Shown: positions 39,810 to 48,954 of the stretch, in pieces | How positions within the stretch are numbered: position 1 is the stretch's first letter | How the letters are laid out: the number at the start of each line of letters is the position of its first letter | Assembly: GCA_017305555.1 (NCBI GenBank) | Contig: JAFKKM010000031.1 | Span: forward strand, 1 to 64,000 | Length of the DNA stretch: 64,000 nucleotides | DNA from: Hyphomicrobiales bacterium | Lineage (GTDB): Bacteria; Pseudomonadota; Alphaproteobacteria; Rhizobiales; Xanthobacteraceae | Direction: 5' to 3' | Program-made: the position numbers and the translations under genes | The notes under the pieces: generated by a model | Told to the model about the DNA's origin: nothing | What the model saw: only the letters and a program-made list of their open reading frames with translations | Databases searched by the model: none

Positions 39810-40850
39810 TTGAATACGACGATCCTGCTGTTCCTGCTTCAGGACGGCATTACCAATGGCGCTGTCTATGCCCTGCTCGGGCTGGCAATGGTGCTGGTCT
39901 TCGCGGTCACCCGCGTCATCCTGATTCCGCAAGGCGAATTTGTGGCGTATGGCGCCCTGACCTACGCCACGCTGGCCACCGGCCAGACCCCAGGCACGGC
40001 GATGCTCGCGGTGGTGATGGGGCTGGTCGCCTTCGTTTTCGACCTGTTCGCGGCGCGCAAGGCGTTTCGCGTCAAGACGATCCTGCGCGCGGTTGCGGTC
40101 GACATCGTCTTCCCTGTCGTGGTGCTCGCCCTGACCTGGGGACTGGCCGGGCGCTACAACGCCATCCCGGTCAACATCGCGCTGTCGCTCCTGATCGTCG
40201 CCGCCATCGGGCTGTTTCTCTACCGCATCGCATTCCAGCCGATCGCCCACACCTCGGTGCTGGTATTGCTGATCGCCTCCGTCGGCGCGCATCTCGCGCT
40301 GGAAGGTTTCGGCCTGATCTTCTTCGGCGCCGAGGGCCTGCGCGGCCCGGCCATCTCCAACGCGATGATCACCATCGGCCAGTTGCAGATCACCGGCCAG
40401 AGCCTCGCGGTCTACGGCATCACCATCGCGCTGATCGTGGCGCTGTGGCTGTTCTTCGACTTCACGCTGTATGGCAAGGCGCTGCGCGCCACCGCGGTGA
40501 ACCGGTTAGGGGCGCGGCTGGTCGGCATCCGCACCTCGCTGTCGGGCCAGATGGCGTTTCTGCTCGCTTCGGTGATCGGCGCGATCTCCGGTATCCTGAT
40601 CGTGCCGATCACAACGCTCTATTACGACACCGGCTTTATCGTCGGCCTGAAAGGTTTTGTCGCCGCGATCATCGGCGGGCTCATCAGCTATCCGATCACC
40701 GCCGCCGCCGCCATCGTGGTCGGTCTCGTCGAGGCGTTCTCGTCGTTCTATGCCAGCAACTACAAGGAAGTCATCGTCTTCACGCTGATCATTCCGGTCC
40801 TCGTCCTGCGCTCGCTCGCCGCGCCCGACGTCGAGGAAGAGAAGGAGTGA
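39810..40850 (+). CDS. branched-chain-type ABC permease, LivH-like (second system)
   Basis: 346 residues with about nine membrane helices: [25 protein letters not shown] and [21 protein letters not shown] are the LivH signature; the coupling loop is [20 protein letters not shown]. It is about 50 residues longer than the LivH at 31409, with an extra segment [22 protein letters not shown] start at 39810 with GGAGGGGGA eight bases upstream. First gene of an operon that lacks a binding-protein gene. Confidence 0.9.
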   Translation: MNTTILLFLLQDGITNGAVYALLGLAMVLVFAVTRVILIPQGEFVAYGALTYATLATGQTPGTAMLAVVMGLVAFVFDLFAARKAFRVKTILRAVAVDIVFPVVVLALTWGLAGRYNAIPVNIALSLLIVAAIGLFLYRIAFQPIAHTSVLVLLIASVGAHLALEGFGLIFFGAEGLRGPAISNAMITIGQLQITGQSLAVYGITIALIVALWLFFDFTLYGKALRATAVNRLGARLVGIRTSLSGQMAFLLASVIGAISGILIVPITTLYYDTGFIVGLKGFVAAIIGGLISYPITAAAAIVVGLVEAFSSFYASNYKEVIVFTLIIPVLVLRSLAAPDVEEEKE

Positions 40851-40855
40851 CGACC

Positions 40856-42622
40856 ATGACACAACGTTGGCCGATCATTCTTTTCGCATTGGTGATGGCG
40901 GCGCTGCCGCTGGTCCCCGAGCTTCCGCCGTTCTGGATCGTGTTGCTGAACAACATCGGCCTCGCCGCGCTGGTGGCGATGGGCTTGGTGCTGCTTACCG
41001 GCGTCGGCGGCCTCACCTCGTTCGGGCAAGCGGCCTTCTGCGGCTTCGGCGCCTACACCACCGCCGTACTCTCCACCGCCTACGGCGTGTCACCGTGGCT
41101 GACGCTGCCGCTGGCGCTGATCGTCAGCGGCCTCGCCGCCGTGGTGCTCGGCCTGATCACGGTACGCCTCTCCGGCCACTACCTGCCGCTCGGCACCCTG
41201 GCCTGGAGCCTCGGCCTCTACTACCTGTTCGGCAAACTGGAATTCGTCGGCCGCAACGACGGCATTTCGGCGATCCCACCGCTCGAAATCGGCTCGTGGC
41301 GGATGCTCGATGCCGGCTCGATCTATTACGTGATCTGGATCGCCGTGATCCTCTCCGCCGTTCTCACCACCAACCTGCTGGATTCCCGCACCGGGCGCGG
41401 CATCCGCGCGCTGCGGCGCGGCCACATCGCGGCCGAAGCCTTCGGCGTCAACACCGCGCGCGCGAAGCTATTGGTGTTCATCTATGCCGCCGTGCTCGCC
41501 GGATTGTCCGGCTGGCTCTACGCGCACTTCCTGCGCGCGGTGACGCCGACGCCGTTCGGCGTCCACGCCTCGATCGAATATCTGTTCATCGCCGTGGTCG
41601 GCGGCGCCGGCTACATCTGGGGCGGTGTGCTCGGCGCGGTCATCGTCATCGTGCTGAAGGAAATCCTGCAAAGCTACCTGCCGCTGATCTTCGGCGGACA
41701 AGGCCAGCTCGAACTGATCGTGTTCGGGCTGGTACTGGTGGCGCTGGTGCATCTCGCGCCCGGCGGCGTTTGGCCATGGCTCGCCGGTCTGTTGCCGTTC
41801 AAGCGCCGCCCGCCTCGCATCGATACCTCGCTGCAACTCGCCGCGCGGCCCGCGACCGAACTGCCACCGGTGCTGCTGCAACTCGAGGGCGCGCGCAAGC
41901 AGTTCGGCGGCGTGCTTGCGGTCAACGACGTGAGCTTTTCCGTGAAGCCGAAAGAGATCGTCGCGTTGATCGGGCCGAACGGTGCCGGCAAGAGCACCAC
42001 CTTCAACCTCATTACCCGCGTGCTCGATTCCAGCGCCGGACGCATCACGGTCTGCGGCACCGACGTCGCCGGCACCACGCCGCAGCAGATCGCACGGCTC
42101 GGCGTCGCCCGCACGTTCCAGCACGTCAAGCTGGTCCCGGACATGACGGTGCTGGAAAACGTCGCGCTCGGCGCGCATCTGCGTGGTCGCTCCGGCACCT
42201 TCGCCAGCATGTTGCGACTCGACCGCGCCGATGAAGCCAAATTGCTGGCGGAAGCCGCGCGGCAGATCGAACGTGTCGGGCTCAAGGATCAGATCGATCA
42301 ACTGGCGGGCAGCCTCTCGCTCGGCCAACAGCGGATCGTCGAGATCGCCCGCGCATTGTGCGTCGATCCGGTGCTGCTGCTGCTCGATGAGCCGGCGGCG
42401 GGCCTGCGCCACATGGAGAAGCAACAACTTGCCGCACTGCTGCGGCAACTGCGCGACGGCGGCATGTCGATCCTTCTGGTGGAGCACGATATGGGATTTG
42501 TCATGGACCTCGCCGACCGCATCGTTGTGCTCGACTTCGGCACCAAGATCGCGGAAGGCACACCGGATGCGATCAAGACCAACCCCGATGTGATCCGCGC
42601 CTATCTCGGAGCCGCCGCATGA
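40856..42622 (+). CDS. fused LivM permease - LivG ATPase
   Basis: 588 residues. Residues 1 to about 310 form a LivM-type permease (GLVLLTGVGGLTSFGQAAFCGFGAYTTA; coupling loop SRTGRGIRALRRGHIAAEAFG). After a linker (FKRRPPRIDTSLQLAARPA) the C-terminal half is a full LivG ATPase: Walker A GPNGAGKSTT, Q-loop ARTFQHVKLVPDMTVLENV, signature LSLGQQRIVEIARAL, Walker B LLLLDEPAAGLRH, switch VEHDMGF. The fusion is in one unbroken frame. The start at 40856 follows GAAGGAG; the frame to its left is a shadow of the permease gene. Confidence 0.92.
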   Translation: MTQRWPIILFALVMAALPLVPELPPFWIVLLNNIGLAALVAMGLVLLTGVGGLTSFGQAAFCGFGAYTTAVLSTAYGVSPWLTLPLALIVSGLAAVVLGLITVRLSGHYLPLGTLAWSLGLYYLFGKLEFVGRNDGISAIPPLEIGSWRMLDAGSIYYVIWIAVILSAVLTTNLLDSRTGRGIRALRRGHIAAEAFGVNTARAKLLVFIYAAVLAGLSGWLYAHFLRAVTPTPFGVHASIEYLFIAVVGGAGYIWGGVLGAVIVIVLKEILQSYLPLIFGGQGQLELIVFGLVLVALVHLAPGGVWPWLAGLLPFKRRPPRIDTSLQLAARPATELPPVLLQLEGARKQFGGVLAVNDVSFSVKPKEIVALIGPNGAGKSTTFNLITRVLDSSAGRITVCGTDVAGTTPQQIARLGVARTFQHVKLVPDMTVLENVALGAHLRGRSGTFASMLRLDRADEAKLLAEAARQIERVGLKDQIDQLAGSLSLGQQRIVEIARALCVDPVLLLLDEPAAGLRHMEKQQLAALLRQLRDGGMSILLVEHDMGFVMDLADRIVVLDFGTKIAEGTPDAIKTNPDVIRAYLGAAA

Positions 42623-43350
42623 CCGCTTCTCTGCTCTCGGTCTCCGATGCATCGATCTCCTACGGCAAGGTCGAGGCTGTGCGCTCGGTGTCGCTCGACG
42701 TCGGCCGCAACGAGATCGTCACCATCGTCGGTGCCAACGGCGCGGGCAAGACCACGCTACTCAACGCCATCATGGGCATCCTGCCGCAGAGCGGCCGCAT
42801 CCGCTTCGACGGTATAGACATCGCCGGAATCGAAATCGAGGATCGCGTCGCGGCCGGGCTGTCGCTGGTGCCGGAGCATCGCGAGCTGTTCGGCACCATG
42901 AGCGTCGAGGACAACCTGCAACTCGGTGCATTCCGCAATGCCAAGGCTGCGGCGCAATCCTTCGAACGGGTCTATGCGCTGTTTCCGCGCCTCAAGGAAC
43001 GACGGCAGCAACTCGCTGGCACGCTGTCCGGCGGCGAACAGCAGATGCTGGCGATGGGCCGCGCACTGATGGGCGAACCGCGCCTCTTGATGCTTGATGA
43101 GCCGAGCCTCGGCCTCGCGCCACTGATCGTCGCCGACATCTTCAAGACGGTGGGCGAATTGCGTGCGGCCGGCGTCTCGGTGCTGCTGGTCGAGCAGAAC
43201 GCGAAAGCGGCTTTGCAGATCGCCGACCGCGCCTATGTGATGGAACTGAGCAGTTTCATTCTCGATGGTGCAGCCGACGCCGTCGCCGCCGATCCGCGCG
43301 TCATCGCCAGCTATCTCGGCTTCCAGAACGACGCGGCAACGGCGCGCTAG
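42619..43350 (+). CDS. branched-chain-type ABC transporter ATPase, LivF-like (second system)
   Basis: 243 residues. Walker A GANGAGKTTLLNAIMG, Q-loop VPEHRELFGTMSVEDNLQLG, signature LSGGEQQMLAMGRALM, Walker B LLMLDEPSLGLAP. ATGA overlap with the fusion gene shows tight coupling. The transporter has everything but a periplasmic receptor, which must come from elsewhere in the genome. Confidence 0.92.
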   Translation: MTASLLSVSDASISYGKVEAVRSVSLDVGRNEIVTIVGANGAGKTTLLNAIMGILPQSGRIRFDGIDIAGIEIEDRVAAGLSLVPEHRELFGTMSVEDNLQLGAFRNAKAAAQSFERVYALFPRLKERRQQLAGTLSGGEQQMLAMGRALMGEPRLLMLDEPSLGLAPLIVADIFKTVGELRAAGVSVLLVEQNAKAALQIADRAYVMELSSFILDGAADAVAADPRVIASYLGFQNDAATAR

Positions 43351-43380
43351 ATCGCGCGCAATCCGCTGAGCCTGAACCAC

Positions 43381-43418
43381 CATTGCGAGCGGAACGGAGC
43401 AATCTCCTTGCAATGACG
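43381..43418. repeat. short type A palindromic repeat
   Basis: CATTGCGAGCGGAACGGAGCAATCTCCTTGCAATGACG, a shortened form of the unit seen in the pim gaps. Confidence 0.65.
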
Positions 43419-43502
43419 CGTCGGGGCCTCAAGAATCCTGTTTCCCGTCGCAGGGACACGCGCTAAGACCCGCGCATCTCCTCTTCTCGTATCGGGCCGG
43501 CC

Positions 43503-44291
43503 ATGACCACCAGCATCACCAAAGTCGCGCTGATCACCGGCGCCGCGCGCGGCATCGGGCTCGCGACCGCGAAACGATTTCTCGCCGAGGGCTGGGCCGT
43601 TGCGCTTCTCGACATCGAGGGCACCCAGTTGCGCGAAGCGGCGGCTTCGCTGGCCGACCCGGTCAACGTGCTGACATTGCATTGCGACGTGTCCGACGCG
43701 GCGGCGGTGAACGCGGCAATGGCGCGCGTCAATGAACGTTTCGGCCGGCTCGATGCGCTGGTCAACAACGCCGGCGTCGCGGTGTTCAAGCCGATCCTGG
43801 AGACCGCCGACGACGAATGGGACCGCGTGCTCGCGGTCAACCTCACCGGACCGTTCCTCTGCATCAAGGCGGTGGCGCCCTTCATGCGCGAGCATGGCGG
43901 CGGCGCCATCGTCAATATCACCTCGATCTCGGGATTGCGCGCCTCGACGTTGCGCGTCGCCTACGGCACCAGCAAGGCCGGGCTCGCGCATCTCACCAAG
44001 CAGGCGGCGGTCGAACTGGCCTCGCTCGGCATCCGCGTCAACGCGGTGGCGCCGGGACCGGTCGATACCGCGATGGCCAAGGCCGTGCACTCGCCGGCGA
44101 TCCGCGCCGACTATCACGACGCCATTCCGCTCAATCGCTACGGGCTGGAGGAAGAGCTCGCCGAAGCAATCTTCTTCCTGTGCAGTGAGCGTTCAAGCTA
44201 CATCACCGGGCAGTTGCTCGCCGTCGACGGCGGCTTCGACGCCGCCGGTATCGGCCTGCCGACACTGCGCCGGGAAGGCAAGAACGGGTAA
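43503..44291 (+). CDS. short-chain dehydrogenase/reductase
   Basis: 262 residues. Cofactor loop TGAARGIGLA (residues 12-21), acidic end of strand 2 (LLDIEG) that favours NAD, NNAG motif VNNAGVAVFKP, and catalytic Ser141/143, Tyr154, Lys158 (YGTSKAG). C-terminal ITGQLLAVDGGFDAAG is typical of the FabG-like classical family. It follows the second Liv operon by 152 bases on the same strand; it might act on the imported compound or be independent. Confidence 0.9.
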   Translation: MTTSITKVALITGAARGIGLATAKRFLAEGWAVALLDIEGTQLREAAASLADPVNVLTLHCDVSDAAAVNAAMARVNERFGRLDALVNNAGVAVFKPILETADDEWDRVLAVNLTGPFLCIKAVAPFMREHGGGAIVNITSISGLRASTLRVAYGTSKAGLAHLTKQAAVELASLGIRVNAVAPGPVDTAMAKAVHSPAIRADYHDAIPLNRYGLEEELAEAIFFLCSERSSYITGQLLAVDGGFDAAGIGLPTLRREGKNG

Positions 44292-44410
44292 CGGCTTCAC
44301 GTATCCCAGTCGTGTCGTCCCTGCGCAGGCGGGGACGACGTTGGTGCTGCAAATCTCCGCATGGCAAGATTGCAGCCGCAGCGCGTGCAATTTCCGCGCG
44401 GCGTGCCTAG

Positions 44411-45445
44411 ATGACGGAAACACATTCCTCTGCGGCTCCGCAGCAAACTCTCATGGACATTGCGATGGCCCCCTATTCAATTCTCGATCTGGTTCGCGTC
44501 ACTGAAGTGACCGATGCGCGCGGCGCGCTCGACAATGCGCGCGATCTTGCCGCCCACGCCGAGCAATGGGGCTACACCCGTTTCTGGGTGGCCGAACATC
44601 ACAACATGGCCGGCATCGCCTCGGCTGCGACGTCGGTAGCCATCGGCCACATCGCGGCTGGGACAAAACACATCCGCGTCGGCGCCGGCGGCGTGATGCT
44701 GCCGAACCACGCGCCGATCGTCATCGCGGAGCACTACGGCACCCTGGAGCGGCTGTTCCCCGGCCGCATCGATCTCGGGCTCGGCCGCGCGCCCGGTACC
44801 GATCAACTGACCATGCAGGCGCTGCGCCGCAGTCTCACCAATGCCGACAACTTTCCGCACGACGTGCTGGAATTGCAGGCCTACTTCGCCGAGGTCGCGC
44901 CGGGTCAGCGCATTCAGGCGGTGCCGGCGGCGGGCACCCATGTGCCGTTGTGGATTCTCGGCTCCTCGACCTATGGCGCGCAGGTCGCCGCCGAGTTCGG
45001 TTTGCCTTACGCGTTCGCCTCGCACTTCGCGCCGGCTCAACTGATGCCGGCACTGGATATCTATCGCGCGCGTTTCAAGCCCTCCGCGCAACTCGCGAAG
45101 CCCCACGCCATGGTCGGCATCAACATCGTCGCGGCTGACACCGATGCCGAAGCGAAGCGGCTCGCCACCACGCAACAAATGTCGTTCACCAACATTTTCC
45201 GTGGCACACGGGGCCTTTCGAAGCCGCCGATCGACGACATCGAAACATATTGGACGCCGATGGAAAAGGCACAGGTCGCGCAGATGCTCGGATGCACCAT
45301 CGTCGGCGACCTCGATACGGTGCGTGCCGGTGTTGCCAGCCTTGTCGAGCAGACTGCGGCGGACGAGTTGATGATCGTCTCCGACATCTTCGACCATGCC
45401 GCGCGGCTGCATTCGTATGAACTGATCGCGCAGGCGATGCGTTAA
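44411..45445 (+). CDS. LLM-class flavin-dependent oxidoreductase (luciferase-like)
   Basis: 344 residues of the bacterial luciferase-like TIM barrel: [31 protein letters not shown] is the hallmark AEHH segment, followed by [41 protein letters not shown]. Members use FMNH2 or F420; the AEHH subgroup uses flavin and is often called a MsnO8-like oxidoreductase. Substrate unknown. It ends three bases from the convergent exporter gene's stop (they overlap by four bases), so the two lie back to back. Confidence 0.88.
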   Translation: MTETHSSAAPQQTLMDIAMAPYSILDLVRVTEVTDARGALDNARDLAAHAEQWGYTRFWVAEHHNMAGIASAATSVAIGHIAAGTKHIRVGAGGVMLPNHAPIVIAEHYGTLERLFPGRIDLGLGRAPGTDQLTMQALRRSLTNADNFPHDVLELQAYFAEVAPGQRIQAVPAAGTHVPLWILGSSTYGAQVAAEFGLPYAFASHFAPAQLMPALDIYRARFKPSAQLAKPHAMVGINIVAADTDAEAKRLATTQQMSFTNIFRGTRGLSKPPIDDIETYWTPMEKAQVAQMLGCTIVGDLDTVRAGVASLVEQTAADELMIVSDIFDHAARLHSYELIAQAMR

Positions 45446-47178
45446 CCGCCAATCACGATGCTCCGCTGCATCCGCTGTGCGACGCTCGCGCGATGGGTGA
45501 TGGCGACGATAGTGGTCGACGCGCAATGCTGCAACAGCGCGTCGAGTACGCGTGTCTCGGTCGCCGAATCCAATGACGACGTGCTCTCATCGAGGACCAG
45601 GATATCCGGCGCAAGTAATAGCGCGCGGGCGATGCCGAGCCGCTGGCGCTGTCCGGCGGAGAGATCGATGCCGCCCTGCCCCAGCAGCGTGTCGTAGCCT
45701 TGCGGTAACCGCATGATATCGGCGTCGATGGCAGCGATGGCGGCCGCATTGCGGATGTCGGGCGTCCCCATCGTTGGCAAACCGATGGTGAGATTTTCCG
45801 CTACGCTGCCGGTGAAGACGTCGATCTCGTGCGGCACCACCACGATACGCCGCCGTAATTCGCCGAGCGGAATCGACTCAAACGGCTTGCCGTCGAGCAG
45901 AATGGCACCGCTTTCCGGCCGCCGCGCGCCGAACAACAGGCTCGCCAAGGTGCTCTTGCCAATGCCGCTGGGACCGACCACCGCCACCTTGTCGCCGGGC
46001 GCGAGCGAGAACCACAGGTCGCGCAGCACCGGCGTCTCCGCGCCGGCATAGCGAAACGACAGGCCGGTGACATCGAGCCGCGCCCCGTGCGATTGCTGCT
46101 GGACCGATGCGCCGCCGACATCCTCGTGCGGGCCGGCAGCGATATCGGACAGCCGTGCCACCGACACCGTCATCGCCTGAAAATCGTCGAAGGTTTTCAC
46201 CAAGTTCAGCACTGGCACCGCCAATGAGCCGCCGACCGACAGGAACAACACGAAATCGCCGATGCTGATGCCGCCGTCGATGACGCGCAGGCCGCCGACC
46301 AGCGCGATCGCCGCCGTGATCAATCCGCCGGCGAACCGGCCGACCGCATCAAGCCCCGCCGACATCCGGATCACCGCGAAATGCGCGTCGAGATCGGCAG
46401 TCAGGCATTGCTCGAAGCGACGTTCCGCGAAGCCATGCGCCGAGTTGAAGCGCAAGGTCGCGACGTAGGCAATGGCCTCGACCAAATGCGCCCAGTAGCG
46501 GCTGCGCGCCTCGAACCACGCCCCCTCGCGCGCACGCAAGGCGCGAGCGAACAGCACATGCAACACTGCCAGCGCCACGACAATCGCGATGACGATGAGC
46601 CCGACTCGCGCGTCGACCACCAGCATCGCCACCGCCAGCACCGCGATGGTGCCGAGGCTCAGCACGCCTTCGATCAGGTTGTCGCTGGCGCCCTGCGCGA
46701 GCCGTTCGGCTTCCTCGAAAGTGCGCCCGAGCAGCCCCTGATCGCGGCTTTCCTTCCGATCCACCGGCAGCCGCAGCACGGCGGCGAAGGCCGGCTCCAG
46801 CAAAGCGCGGCGCAGTTCGAGCCCGGCGGCCGCCGACAAGAGCCGCCGCATAAACGCGCAGGCGGCATCCATCAGCGCGATGCAGCCGAGCGCGGCACCA
46901 ACCGCGATCACCGCCATCGCGGCGTGCGAAGGAAACACGTTGTCGATCAGATGCGCGAGCAACGCCGGCGGCGCCAGCGCCAGCGCGCTCAACACCAGCG
47001 ACACGACCAGTGCCGGCACCATGCGGTGGCGCTGATGCCAGCCGAGCCGCAGCAGCACCCGTAACAGGCGCGGCAATCCGCCCGTGCTGCCGGCCTCCAA
47101 TAATCGCGCCAGCCACGCGATATCCGGCACGACGACAGCTTCCGCGCTGGCATTTTCCTGAATGCGCTTCGCGCTCAT
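45442..47178 (-). CDS. ABC exporter (membrane plus ATPase) of the graspetide cluster
   Basis: 578 residues, a half-transporter of the exporter type. About 55 soluble residues come first, then a six-helix membrane domain (about 70-345), then an ATPase domain: Walker [13 protein letters not shown]-loop [18 protein letters not shown], signature [15 protein letters not shown] (Ala for Gly), Walker [10 protein letters not shown], switch THRAS. There is no C39 peptidase at the N-terminus, so it would export a peptide without cutting the leader. Its ATG overlaps the stop of the ATP-grasp gene (ATGA), a strong sign of joint function. Likely exports the modified peptide. Confidence 0.88.
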   Translation of the reverse strand: MSAKRIQENASAEAVVVPDIAWLARLLEAGSTGGLPRLLRVLLRLGWHQRHRMVPALVVSLVLSALALAPPALLAHLIDNVFPSHAAMAVIAVGAALGCIALMDAACAFMRRLLSAAAGLELRRALLEPAFAAVLRLPVDRKESRDQGLLGRTFEEAERLAQGASDNLIEGVLSLGTIAVLAVAMLVVDARVGLIVIAIVVALAVLHVLFARALRAREGAWFEARSRYWAHLVEAIAYVATLRFNSAHGFAERRFEQCLTADLDAHFAVIRMSAGLDAVGRFAGGLITAAIALVGGLRVIDGGISIGDFVLFLSVGGSLAVPVLNLVKTFDDFQAMTVSVARLSDIAAGPHEDVGGASVQQQSHGARLDVTGLSFRYAGAETPVLRDLWFSLAPGDKVAVVGPSGIGKSTLASLLFGARRPESGAILLDGKPFESIPLGELRRRIVVVPHEIDVFTGSVAENLTIGLPTMGTPDIRNAAAIAAIDADIMRLPQGYDTLLGQGGIDLSAGQRQRLGIARALLLAPDILVLDESTSSLDSATETRVLDALLQHCASTTIVAITHRASVAQRMQRSIVIGG

Positions 47179-48158
47179 GGATTTTCGAGCAGGTCGGCCA
47201 TGGCGTCGGCCATCGGCGCACCGGTCGACAGTTCGACCCAATACCACTGGCCGTTCGGATTGAGTTCGAGGAACACATACTCGCCCTGCGGCGTCACGAT
47301 GAGGTCGAACGCACCGAAGCGCAGGCCGCAGGCCTTGAGGTAAGCACGCAGCGCGCGATCCACCTCATCCGGAAGATCGACGATGGTGTGCGGCAGCTTG
47401 TCGGTATCGACCGCGCGCCAATCCTGCTCCGCGCCCTTGACGCCCTGGCTGTCGATGCGGCAGCAGAACAGTTCCTTGCCGATGATGGTGACGCGCAACT
47501 CGTGATCCTTGGTGATCGCCTCTTGCAGATAGGTCGGGCAAAGTGAAATGGATTCTTTGAGCAAGGCGAATTCAGACGGCGGGATCGGCCGCGTATAGGC
47601 AACGTAGTGCTCGCCCTCGACGTAATGGCTGCCCATCAGCATCGGCTTGCAGATCACCCCGTCCGGACAGGTGGCGAAGAAGGCCTCGGCCTCGTTCGGA
47701 TCGTTGGTGATGATCGAGCGCGGCACCCGCAGCCCGAGACTGCGCGCCAGCCGCAACTGCGGAAACTTGCGCTGATGGCGGCGGTTCTCGTCGGGATTGT
47801 TGATCCACGGCACCCGCGCGTCCATCGGCATGAAGCCCATCAGCTCGCGCATCTCGCCCTGCACGTATTCGATGACGCCGTCGTCATCGACGCCCGGGGG
47901 CGGCAGCGGCGTCTCCGGCTTGCGCATCCAGACGCTGCGCACCCCATGCGGAAACACGCAAGTACGGTTCCACTTGTCGGTGATGGTGATGGTGCCACTC
48001 AATTCGTCGCTCATCGCGAGGCGATACTCCTCGTGGAAATGATCGGTATTGAGCCGGAAGCACGGCACACCGCGCTGCTCCAGCCGCTCGAGCACGGCAT
48101 CGACGTGCGGATCGAGCTTGGTGGAAATCATCAGAACGCTTTTCGGCGCGGCGGTCAT
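47175..48158 (-). CDS. ATP-grasp ribosomal peptide maturase (graspetide ligase, MvdD-like)
   Basis: 327 residues. N-terminal pre-grasp domain (VLMISTKLDPHVDAVLERLE, RLNTDHFHEEYRLAM), then the ATP-grasp fold: substrate-binding NNPDENRRHQRKFPQLRLARSLG (the family's NP..n...K.Q.QL.AA..GL pattern), GVICKPMLMG lysine strand, LQEAITKDHELRVTIIG, and metal-binding FGAFDLIVTPQGEYVFLELNPNGQWYW. These are the marks of MvdC/MvdD ligases that make omega-ester or omega-amide links between Ser/Thr/Lys and Asp/Glu of a precursor peptide. A precursor gene lies 91 bases upstream; the exporter overlaps downstream. Confidence 0.9.
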   Translation of the reverse strand: MTAAPKSVLMISTKLDPHVDAVLERLEQRGVPCFRLNTDHFHEEYRLAMSDELSGTITITDKWNRTCVFPHGVRSVWMRKPETPLPPPGVDDDGVIEYVQGEMRELMGFMPMDARVPWINNPDENRRHQRKFPQLRLARSLGLRVPRSIITNDPNEAEAFFATCPDGVICKPMLMGSHYVEGEHYVAYTRPIPPSEFALLKESISLCPTYLQEAITKDHELRVTIIGKELFCCRIDSQGVKGAEQDWRAVDTDKLPHTIVDLPDEVDRALRAYLKACGLRFGAFDLIVTPQGEYVFLELNPNGQWYWVELSTGAPMADAMADLLENP

Positions 48159-48191
48159 GGCAAACTCGATGTGTTGGCGACGCGATCAACG

Positions 48192-48217
48192 AAAAGGGCC
48201 GACCCGAAGGCCGACCC
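48192..48217 (-). terminator. hairpin terminator between precursor and ligase genes
   Basis: On the minus strand GGGTCGGCC and GGTCGGCCC pair over 9 bp (two G-T) around a TTCG tetraloop, followed by TTTT. Placed after the precursor stop and before the ligase gene, it would let the precursor be made in excess. Confidence 0.75.
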
Positions 48218-48249
48218 TGACGAAGGCAGTAATACTTGGTGATGGCAAA

Positions 48250-48480
48250 TCAGTTGCCCAGCACGTCCGACGACAGATCGGAATCCGAGGTGCGGCCCGA
48301 GGTCGATGACACGTTGCGCGAGGTCGACGACTTGTGGAACAGCAGCGTGCCGCGCCAGGTCTGGGTGATCGGATCGTAGTAACCGAGCGCATCGTCTTCG
48401 TACTGCTCCAGTGTGTAGGGCTTGGAATTTGCAAGAACGAAGGGCAGCGGCTTCGCGTTCTGCTTGTCGTTGAGATGCAT
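48250..48480 (-). CDS. graspetide (ATP-grasp-modified) precursor peptide
   Basis: 76 residues. The leader (1-50) includes PLPFVLANSKPYTLEQYED and YYDPITQTW (residues 34-42), similar to the YDPxTQ element found in actinobacterial ATP-grasp target peptides. The C-terminal 26 residues are dominated by Ser and Thr with acidic Asp66, Asp68 and Asp72 and no Cys, ending DVLGN: a fitting substrate for side-chain ester formation. Start supported by AAGGAA seven bases upstream. First gene of the precursor-ligase-exporter set. No leader-cleaving protease is visible nearby. Identified by context and composition, not by a database match. Confidence 0.8.
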   Translation of the reverse strand: MHLNDKQNAKPLPFVLANSKPYTLEQYEDDALGYYDPITQTWRGTLLFHKSSTSRNVSSTSGRTSDSDLSSDVLGN

Positions 48481-48572
48481 CGTTGCTTTCCTTATCGAGG
48501 TCCTTGGGTCAAGCGAGTTCGGACGGAGGATCTTGAGTGCTGAATCTTGAGACCGACGCGGGGGCCCGGCAA

Positions 48573-48590
48573 CCCCCCGTTCACGGGGGG
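48573..48590. terminator. perfect G/C hairpin upstream of the precursor gene
   Basis: CCCCCC-GTTCAC-GGGGGG, a perfect 6-bp GC stem with no T run. It lies between the membrane-gene operon and the precursor gene, so it could end the former or form part of the precursor's 5' region. Apart from it I see only weak promoter-like hexamers in 48481-48627. Confidence 0.45.
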
Positions 48591-48627
48591 CACCATCTTA
48601 AGGGATGGGCGACCGGCGCTGACAGCC

Positions 48628-48954
48628 TCACAACCCAACGATCCGCAACAGACAGATCAGCGCCAGCGCGACGAGGCAGATCAGGCAGGCGCCGTACCAG
48701 AGCATCGAGCCCCAGTACCAAAGCGGATTGGCCTCGCGCGAGGTGATGCCGAACTTCTCCGGAATGATGCCGCTGTGCCAAGCATCGCGCAGCAGGTGAA
48801 ATATCAGCACGCCGACGACCGACGCGCCGGCGAGCCCAACTGCCGGCGCGGTGATCGGGTAGTCGGCTGCCGTCGCCATCGTCAGATGCAGCAGACAGCC
48901 GAGCGCTGCGCAGAGCACGGCGGTGCGGGCGATCTGGCGGAGAACATCGCTCAT
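48628..48954 (-). CDS. small integral membrane protein, unknown function
   Basis: 108 residues with three hydrophobic helices: TAVLCAALGCLLHLTM, AVGLAGASVVGVLIFHLL and LWYGACLICLVALALICLL. A short polar loop HSGIIPEKFGITSREANPLWYW links the last two. Start at 48954 overlaps the stop of the upstream gene (ATGA), so it is translationally coupled to the spermidine-synthase-like gene. I do not recognise the family. It is the last gene before the graspetide precursor on this strand. Confidence 0.75.
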   Translation of the reverse strand: MSDVLRQIARTAVLCAALGCLLHLTMATAADYPITAPAVGLAGASVVGVLIFHLLRDAWHSGIIPEKFGITSREANPLWYWGSMLWYGACLICLVALALICLLRIVGL

